Shown in pieces: positions 1-6,303 of a stretch of DNA of 14,020 nucleotides; position 1 is the stretch's first letter; the number at the start of each line of letters is the position of its first letter. This DNA comes from Cerioporus squamosus (taxonomy: Eukaryota; Basidiomycota; Agaricomycetes; Polyporales; Polyporaceae). The position numbers and the translations under genes are program-made. The notes beneath the pieces are model-generated. The model saw only the letters and a list, made by a program, of their open reading frames with translations, searched no databases and had not been told where the DNA came from. The stretch lies in NCBI GenBank assembly GCA_022592435.1, contig JABYQS010000757.1, positions 1 through 14,020 on the forward strand, read 5' to 3'.

Positions 1-1640
1 TTCTCTACGTCCCCATCGCTCTGCGAGTCGCTGATTCATTCCGGGATTGTTCTTTCACTCAGGTGAGCAGCGCAGGCCGAGGATACCTCCTCGTCACGTT
101 GTCCACGTCTGAATGGCGGCGCGAACGTGTCAACGCGCGTAGAAGGCTCATTCGGGCCTCTTGCGAGGACAGCGGACTCGGAGCACGAGGTGTGTATCGT
201 GCAGAGAGTCGCTGGCCGACATGAGCTCGCTGAATGACCTCAACTTCTCATAGGATCACCGCCGCAGCGTGCTACACACAGCAAGATCGAAGAGAGCGCC
301 TGACCGGCCACGGCGCATAAGCTGATCGCTCGCTGAGCCAGTCGTAGGAAGGACGAGCTGGCTCCGCAGATCAGCAGAAGAGCCGACGTCCCGGCAGACG
401 ACAGAAGGTCAGCATGGTGAGCTGCGTCCTGCCGGCCCGGGCTTTCGGTATGCGCTGCACCCGGCGTGTGCGTCCGGGGCGCGAGTCATCTCGCGATCGG
501 CGCGGGTGCAGTTCGAAGGCGACGCAGAGTCTGCGAGGACCCGTTCCTCGAGTCTCGAGGGACCCGCACCATCCTCCGGTATGTACTGCCAATGCCAATG
601 GCCTCTCGGCCCGAGTCCTCGACGCCCGGCCGCTGTTGCGTCTCGAATGCGTGCGGGCTTTCTCCAGACGACGGCAGCCATGGCGTCGGGGAGGCCTTCT
701 CCATCGCCGCAGACGGAGGGAAGGATTACGCCGGCGGACCGGCAGCGGCGGGATGGAGGTGGATGCGGAGAGAAGGCGGGGCTTCGACTTGTGTCCAGAG
801 CGCGGAGCAGCGGGTGAGAAGCACGGAAGCGGCTCTGCTTTGCTCGCTCGTGGCACACGAGTATCGAGATCGAGATCCTGGGGCTGCAGGAACGCGTCCT
901 CGACGTCAATGCACTCGCTGGCGCGGACATGGTGCGACACGGTCCAGAGTTGTCGCTCTTGCTGCGCAGGTGAGTACATCAGTCGAGGCAAGACATGTTC
1001 GCGTCTTGGATGGAACTGACCGAAGATATCGAGAGATCGTGCAGACGGAGGCTACAGCAGGGCGGCTGGCGCGGGGGACACGAGACTCGGAATCCGGCCT
1101 GGGCTGTGTGCCAAGTACGTGAGTATGTGCTTGCGGAAGCCGCGCAGTCAGAGGTCTGGCTCACCGTGGTTATCGTTGCAGGTGCTTCCGGTGAGCGCCG
1201 GCATCTTCACGGCGACGGTGAGTTGACACGGCGGATTCATGCGTGTGCTCTTGGGACGGACGTCGGACGCAGCGTCGGGGCGTTTTGAGCCAACAGACGA
1301 CTTTCCGTCTGCGCGAGCGTTCTGCGCAGGTGTCTGAAGCTGGATCGTCCGACGCGCGCGGCCGGCGTGAATGCGCTCGAGAGGTGCGAGAGGTGAGAGA
1401 CGTGCGTGTACAGGCTTCTCGATGCGGGCCGGGCGTGCGCGAGCTCCGGGCGGGACAGCAGCTGGAGGAGGGGAGGGCGGCAGGGGACTCACGCGCGGCG
1501 GTGGAGGGACGCGGGCGGTGTGGCGAGTGGGCAGCGCATACGTACTAGTTACTTGTGTGTAGCGTAGACGGAATGGAGAGATTTGCGGGCGCGAGCTCGA
1601 GGCGGAACGGACAGAACAGACGGCTCCCAGGCCTCAGCCC
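1..1640. other. GC-rich region without a supportable gene
   Basis: No open frame here reads like a recognisable protein on either strand. The longer frames are Arg/Ser/Gly-rich, as expected from GC-rich noncoding DNA. On the plus strand several splice-like signals occur: a donor at 970 with a CTGAC branch-like site near 1016 and an acceptor at 1044, and a donor at 1119 with an acceptor at 1181. Joining them does not give a convincing protein: the second join runs into a stop almost at once. The stretch could be the noncoding part of a transcript, a gene entering from the left, or a decayed repeat. Confidence 0.5.
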
Positions 1641-1672
1641 CAGTGAGAATCGGACATATTTCCAGCGATTCC

Positions 1673-1719
1673 CATCTATTATCAGCTATGTAGAGCTCTT
1701 TTATAGCGCATAATAGATG
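1673..1719. repeat. 47-nt imperfect palindrome (stem-loop)
   Basis: The outer arms are perfect 10-mers, CATCTATTAT (1673-1682) and ATAATAGATG (1710-1719). After a 2-nt mismatch on each side, inner arms GCTAT (1685-1689) and ATAGC (1703-1707) also pair, leaving a 13-nt loop. It could be a MITE remnant, a transcription-end structure or part of a mobile-element end. The palindrome is seen directly; its role is not known. Confidence 0.7.
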
Positions 1720-1823
1720 CTCCTAGACGACAATACAGAATTGTCCCGGGTTTATAGATCCTTCCAACCGACGAATGTATGCGCAGATCTATTATGCTGT
1801 ACTCTCATATGGGCAGGACTGGA

Positions 1824-1832
1824 ACAATAGAT
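1824..1832 (+). repeat. Left copy of a 9-bp direct repeat flanking the module (possible target-site duplication)
   Basis: ACAATAGAT at 1824-1832 recurs in the same orientation at 6129-6137, just outside the right array. Nine-bp target duplications are known for Mutator-like and Drosophila foldback elements. Related AATAGAT words occur nearby at 1712-1718, and no long terminal inverted repeat starts at the repeat, so chance is a real alternative. Confidence 0.3.
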
Positions 1833-1940
1833 TGACGCATATTGCAATACATGCGCGCATACAAGCATAGCTGTCCCCATATCCCCACTACCCCGCTACC
1901 CAGCCCGCTGATCTGCACCCAGAGGAGCTCACCTGGGTGC

Positions 1941-2243
1941 CGCCCCTCCGCAGTGCGTCGCGGCCGCCGCTCGTGCTCATCCACGCCAGCCAAGTCCAGC
2001 GTTGCATCCGTGTGCCGCGCGAAGTCCACCGTCGCGTCCGTGTGCCGCGCCTGCCAAGTCCGCCGTCGTGTTCGTGTGCCACGCCTCTGAAGTCCGTCGC
2101 GACCGCCGCTCGTCCGCGCCTGCCAAGTCCGCCGTCGCGTTCGTGTGCCGCGCCTCTGAAGTCCGCCGTCGCCGCTCGCCCGCGCCCGCCAAGTCCGTGC
2201 TCGCGTCTGTGTGCCGCGCCTCTGAAGTGCGTCGCCAAGTCCG
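1941..2243 (+). repeat. Left tandem array, about 66-71-bp unit
   Basis: A GC-rich unit with the landmarks CTCTGAAGTCCG, GCCGCTCGTCC, CTGCCAAGTCCG and GTGTGCC is repeated several times. The clearest unit starts are at 2083, 2152 and 2218, giving periods of 69 and 66 bp; earlier copies from 1941 are more degenerate. The array lies about 100 bp beyond the stop codon of the AT-hook gene. It is present in inverted orientation at 5818-6113: positions 2083-2153 match the complement of 5990-6060 at 66 of 71 sites. Open frames across the array simply follow the repeat and I do not consider them coding. Confidence 0.9.
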
Positions 2244-2343
2244 ATATCAATTGCGTTGCCGTAGTGAGCCGGTCAGGAAGAGTGTCGCCAGAGAGCTAGC
2301 TAGTTGCCAAGAAGATTGCACTAAAGAAGGTGGCACAGCGATG

Positions 2344-4848
2344 TCATGCGTCCCCATGTTTCTATAGGCGTACACAAGTCAGCCAGTGCCCGTTGCAGAG
2401 AGATAACACGTACCTTGTCCGGTGAGTTCTGCGAGTACCACCTCTGCATAGGCCGTCAGTATGATGATGTACGCGTGAGGCCTAAGGCCACCTACCTTGC
2501 GCTGCCGGTCGTCCATGGTCTTGTACCACGCGTCAAAAGACTCGCAAGTCTTCGTGGCAACCCCCTCGTTCAGAGTAGCCCAGAGTCGCGCACAACGTGC
2601 CCTGCCAGGCAAATCGGTCATGGGTTCCAGGCTGTACGCATCGGTAGCATGTGTACGCACTTGGGCCTATCGTCCTCCTCGACGGTTGGTGGCCAGGACT
2701 TGCATGCCTTCGAGGCTTTTGCAGCGCCCTTACGCTTCTTGCTGGGAGCGATCCCATCTCCTGGCCGCTCGGCCAACGGGCCTGGTCCGGGTCCTGGCCC
2801 TGCAAGAGCTGAAGGGGCTTGCGGGGACGCTTGCGCTTCGGGCGCGCCGTCCTTGGCTGCTGCGACACTGTCATTGCCCCACATATTGTCGCTACGCAGG
2901 CCATGTCAGCAAGCCCGCATGCGCAGCAACTGATACTCACAGAGGGTTGCGAAGCTAGAGAGACTGTCAGCAAGGCATGTGAGAACAAACTGCATCTTCG
3001 CACATACCTTGACCTGTGGGACTATCCTGCTCTCCGGTCCCACATCGGCATCCCGTGTCCCTTGAGGTAGCATCGTGGGAGCTGGCATACTGTCGCATGC
3101 TGTGGAGCTGGATGCGCCACCGGGTGCAGAGCTCGGGAGCGTGTCGCTTGCATGGGTGGTGTGGTCTTCGGCATCGAGTCGCGGGCGTTTGGCTGACGGC
3201 TCGCTGTCCACATTATTGCTGTCCATGCCAACGTGGGACATCGACGGTTCCGGAGAGGAAGACCGCTTGCGGACAGAGGGAAGAGCCAGGGGGGGCGGCG
3301 AGACAGGACGAAGGTAGTCTTCTTCAGAGGGCATCTGGAAGAGCGCGCCCTCCAACGATGGTGAGCCATGGACTGAGCTCCGTCCAGGCTCTTCATCGCC
3401 TGTAAGCTGTACGTTGACTCAATCAGTTGTGACGAACCCGACGAAGCACGTACCGTTATCCCGTGCCTTCCCTTTCCCTTTGTCCTTCTTATGGTCTTGC
3501 TGCTTCTTCTTGTCCTTCTTTCTCTTCTTCTCTGTGTCGACAATCTTGTCCTTGATGGTAGTTGCTGATGTCTCAGCCGCTCGCTTCCGAGCGAGCGCTT
3601 CGAACTGCGCTCGTCGTTCCTGTTTGAAGCTGGGGTAGCCGTGAATGCAGATCCACTCCAGCTTCCAGTGGTCCTCTGCCAGAGCGAGCTCCGGGAACCG
3701 CTGGTACATGAACCTGTAAAATTCCTCGATGATCTCGACGTTGGCACCGTACCGCCAGGTCTCGGGCGCACGGCCTTCGTCAAGCGCGGTCTGCCACCAT
3801 GAGCGTCCGGTGGCTCGCATGTACTCGGCTCGCTCGTTGCTGACTGGAACACCCCAGACATTCGTGACAAAGGGGAGGCTGAGTTTGGGCTTGCCTTCGT
3901 CGGGGTCACATCCGTCTTTGCGAGGGCGTCCGCGTCTGGCTCTTGCCGTTTTGCCTGGTACTGTGACTTCCTGCTTCTTCATGTAGTCCATATACTGCTT
4001 GCGCGTAAAGAACGGAACCTATCATCGCAACGTTAGTGGGCTGGGGTAGAGCTATTCAGGGCGATGACGAACGCACGTGTGGATAGTTCTCTTGTCTTCG
4101 TGGTAGCACCATGTACAATCCGTCCGCCCCGACTTCAGGAAACCGGAGTGAAAGGTCCGGATACACCGGCTTGCCATCCGGTCCCATGGTTGTCGGGGGA
4201 ATCGTCGGCGGTGCAGGAGGGGCTTGTGCGGCCACGGGTATGGGCTGTACAAATGGTGCGAGAGCGACCGGAACTACGGACAGAGAGAATGAGCATCATT
4301 ATGCAACACGGGGCATGGGCATACCTGTATGCGGGAAGTGACCTCCACTAGAGGCAAGAGGCATGCCAGGATGCGGCATGGCAGCGTTTGGCGCCTGCGA
4401 TGATCTGCGTGATCGAGGATGGTCGGGTAGGTGCATACAAGCGCATATATGCACCCATAGGTACTACTCACTGTGCTTGGCTACCCGGTTGCCCCCTAAA
4501 AGGTATGAGATAATGCAGGAGAATGCATATCGGACAGGTGTACGCACATCAATTGATAGCAGAGCTGTTTGAGGTCCTGCAGCTCGGCGAGCACCCGATT
4601 GTGCTCTTGTGAGCTTATACCTCCAGCCACCAGCACAGCTGGCTGCACGCAGGCTCATAAAAAAGACACCATGCCGCAGCCGTGTGACTCACCTGATACG
4701 GAGACGATTGGCCTGCCATCGTTGGCAAGAAGTCGGATGATGGTCCTGCGATATCATCTGGGATGCTTGGCGAGCTCGCGCCTTGCACGAAGTCATCCGA
4801 CGGCGAGCTTGAGCCTCGCAGATATGTTTCGTTGCGTCGAGAATACAT
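2344..4848 (-). CDS. AT-hook nuclear protein of unknown family (12-exon model, 583 aa)
   Basis: I do not recognise the family. Exons chain without breaking frame: 4848-4693, 4642-4548, 4495-4472, 4404-4325, 4273-4077, 4018-3454, 3399-3008, 2954-2941, 2891-2661, 2601-2496, 2443-2414 and 2361-2344. Introns are 49-67 nt with GT...AG ends, many with CTGAC/CTAAC-like branch sites. The start ATG has A at -3. Visible features are a Ser/Pro-rich N-terminus, a short Leu/Gln coiled-coil-like stretch (about 66-83), a Pro/Ala linker, and an AT-hook RRGRPRK (160-166). A Trp/Tyr-rich folded-looking region follows (about 183-262), then a Lys-rich segment (about 294-317) and a KRPRL nuclear signal (391-395). 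A chromatin or DNA-binding role is inferred from the AT-hook. It is divergent from the neighbour at 5047 and ends beside the left array. The 24-nt exon 3 could be skipped in frame, and the last two short exons are the least certain part. Confidence 0.7.
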
Positions 4849-5046
4849 GATATTCTTGAGTGGATGATTGTGGTAGTGGTGGGAGAAGGCAGAGGCGGAC
4901 GCAGCCAGGCGCGCGTCGCGTCGCGTCCTTGGACGCGACGAATCATGTGATCGCAAGACTTGTACGCGTCTCGCGCTCTGCATCCTCTGCCTTGCTCCCA
5001 CCACCACCATCCCTGGTCTCCTCTGCCTGAAATATTCTCTCTCATC
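4849..5046. promoter_or_regulatory. Shared divergent promoter with mirrored leaders
   Basis: The 198 bp between the two divergent start codons must hold both promoters. Near each ATG lies a pyrimidine-rich leader of nearly the same sequence in mirror orientation: the complement of about 4868-4895 and the direct strand at 4984-5012 share CCTCTGCCTT followed by CTCCCACCAC. A 20-bp palindrome sits near the centre. I see no clear TATA box in either direction. The design suggests co-ordinated expression of the two genes; this is inference. Confidence 0.7.
4920..4939. promoter_or_regulatory. Central promoter palindrome, possible operator
   Basis: Perfect 9-bp arms GTCGCGTCC (4920-4928) and GGACGCGAC (4931-4939) are separated by TT. 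The half-site also occurs in the left array (2031-2039) and, as its complement, in the right array (6070-6078). A dyad like this is typical of a dimeric DNA-binding protein site. The binder is unknown; the AT-hook gene product or a host factor is possible. Confidence 0.5.
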
Positions 5047-5808
5047 ATGTCCACTACTCCTGTTGACTGGCTACTCGATGCGTCTGCTCTAGAGAAGAAG
5101 CTCACAAGCCTCGGCCTGCCTCCGCGCCGCCTCGCGCTGATCGATGCTCTGCAAGAACTCGCCCAAGAATCTGCTCGCATGGCATGCTTCCTGGCTGGAC
5201 CATCCCCAGACGACGCGCTGGACTACGATATAGTGGAGGAGGAGATATACAAGGGTATGCAGGCCTTCCAGGCCACGATGGTGAAGGTATTGAACTGGAA
5301 GGACTACGGCGACGTGAAGCAGGAGCCGTTGTCTCCTTGGTTCGGTCCAGTCAGCTCCCCTAGCCCAGTCTCTACCCCCGTCTCCACCCCCATCTCCTCT
5401 CGCGAGTCGAGTCCTGTCGACTCGGACGGTGGCTCTGACCACTTCGCGCTATATGCGCCGGACTCCCCAAAGTCCGACGCGGGCTATGTCTCGGACGAGG
5501 ACTACGACCTTCTCAGCCCTCACCTCGACGCGCTCCCAGATCCTGTCATCACCGACTTGCCACACCTCCTCTTGGAAGCACCGAGCAGCCCCCTCGGCGT
5601 GCATGCGCCGCTCTCGGACCCCGTCCCCACCCAAGTCCGCGAGTCTTCACCCTGCGAGATCCCCTCTAGCGACATCTCTATCGCTGCCACCCTCGTGGAC
5701 TCGGACGTGCCTACAACTCCCATGCGCACCCTCAAGCGTGCACGCTCCCCTGGCGACACTCCAGAGCACATGAAGAAGCCTTGCACATCTCGCTCTGGGT
5801 CGGTTTGA
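5047..5808 (+). CDS. Intronless Ser/Pro-rich acidic protein of unknown family (253 aa)
   Basis: I do not recognise this family. The ATG at 5047 is preferred over an in-frame upstream one because it has A at -3 and follows a pyrimidine-rich leader mirrored at the divergent gene. The first 90 residues look helical and folded (Leu/Ala-rich 10-50, acidic 55-67). The rest is Ser/Pro/Asp-rich and probably disordered. V90-K-Q-E93 fits the sumoylation consensus and is followed by PLSP. Many SP/TP pairs (about 96-140) could be phosphorylated. The C-terminus carries two basic clusters (KRAR 230-233, KK 243-244), a plausible bipartite nuclear signal. There is no membrane segment or catalytic motif. The stop codon lies a few bases before the right array. 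With no intron over 762 nt it contrasts with its multi-exon partner. A regulatory or scaffold role is a guess. Confidence 0.75.
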   Translation: MSTTPVDWLLDASALEKKLTSLGLPPRRLALIDALQELAQESARMACFLAGPSPDDALDYDIVEEEIYKGMQAFQATMVKVLNWKDYGDVKQEPLSPWFGPVSSPSPVSTPVSTPISSRESSPVDSDGGSDHFALYAPDSPKSDAGYVSDEDYDLLSPHLDALPDPVITDLPHLLLEAPSSPLGVHAPLSDPVPTQVRESSPCEIPSSDISIAATLVDSDVPTTPMRTLKRARSPGDTPEHMKKPCTSRSGSV

Positions 5809-5817
5809 AGACGCATG

Positions 5818-6113
5818 TGGACTTCGCATGCGTGGCACACCGACATGACGGCGGTCTTGGCAGCCACGGGCGACCGAGCGGCGGTCGTGACGGGCACATG
5901 GACACGAGCACGCACTTGGCAGGCACGGACGAGCGGCGGCCGCAACGCACTTCAGAGGGGCGGACGAGCAGCGACGGTGGATTTCGGTAGCGCGGCACAC
6001 GAACACGACAGCGGACTTGGCAGGCACGGAAGAGCGGCGGTCGCAACGGACTTCAGAGGCGCGGCACACGGACGCGACCGCGGACTTGGCAGGCGCGGAC
6101 GAGCATGAGCGGC
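5818..6113 (-). repeat. Right tandem array, inverted copy of the left array
   Basis: Read on the minus strand, this stretch carries the same roughly 66-71-bp unit as 1941-2243, about four to five copies of varying quality. The best copy (6060 down to 5990) differs from the left unit 2083-2153 at 5 of 71 positions. The array begins directly after the stop codon of the 253-aa gene, so it is probably in that gene's 3' untranslated region. Together the two arrays form long inverted terminal repeats around the two-gene module. Confidence 0.9.
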
Positions 6114-6128
6114 GGACTATTCGCAAGG

Positions 6129-6137
6129 ACAATAGAT
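6129..6137 (+). repeat. Right copy of the 9-bp direct repeat
   Basis: ACAATAGAT, in the same orientation as 1824-1832. It lies 15 bp outside the right array, in the short spacer before the 3' end of the transposase gene. It is a candidate right-hand target duplication of the module; chance recurrence cannot be excluded. Confidence 0.3.
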
Positions 6138-6303
6138 AAACATGATAATTCTCCAGAGTGTGATGAGTTCGAGGCTGTATGGCATATGTATGTATGATAT
6201 GGACACGCAGAGGCTAGAAGTACGAGTTCGAACAGAAAGTTGTGTGTGTGTTATGAAGCCGTCAGGAAATACATACAAGTACAGTAGATGGTCCAATGAA
6301 TAC

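Larger units (their letters stand above)
1641..1940. other. AT-richer left flank of the array module
   Basis: Base composition drops from strongly GC-rich to mixed/AT-rich between about 1640 and 1900, then rises again at the array. I see no gene. The stretch holds the stem-loop at 1673-1719, several copies of the word AATAGAT or its complement, and a 9-nt word that recurs beyond the right-hand array. Confidence 0.55.

Noticed and set aside
1941..2243. CRISPR-like array
   Set aside because: Units are head to tail with no unique spacers, the host looks eukaryotic, and the period is that of a tandem repeat.
1937..2367. Long open frames through the left array on both strands, with repeated short peptides
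   Set aside because: They follow the DNA repeat in several frames and both strands at once, which is expected of a GC-rich tandem repeat free of stops; none extends into a real protein.
5520..6132. Minus-strand frames through the right array with PPS/AKSAV-type repeats
   Set aside because: Same repeat artefact as the left array, and they overlap the better supported plus-strand gene at 5047-5808.
1674..6137. Terminal inverted repeat ATCTATT(A/G)TC at 1674-1683 and 6137-6128
   Set aside because: Only 9 of 10 positions match, at unequal distances from the arrays, and the AT-rich word recurs on the left. Too weak to call.
6160..6240. tRNA-like GTTCGA words near 6167 and 6226
   Set aside because: No A-box at the right distance and no cloverleaf stems could be paired.
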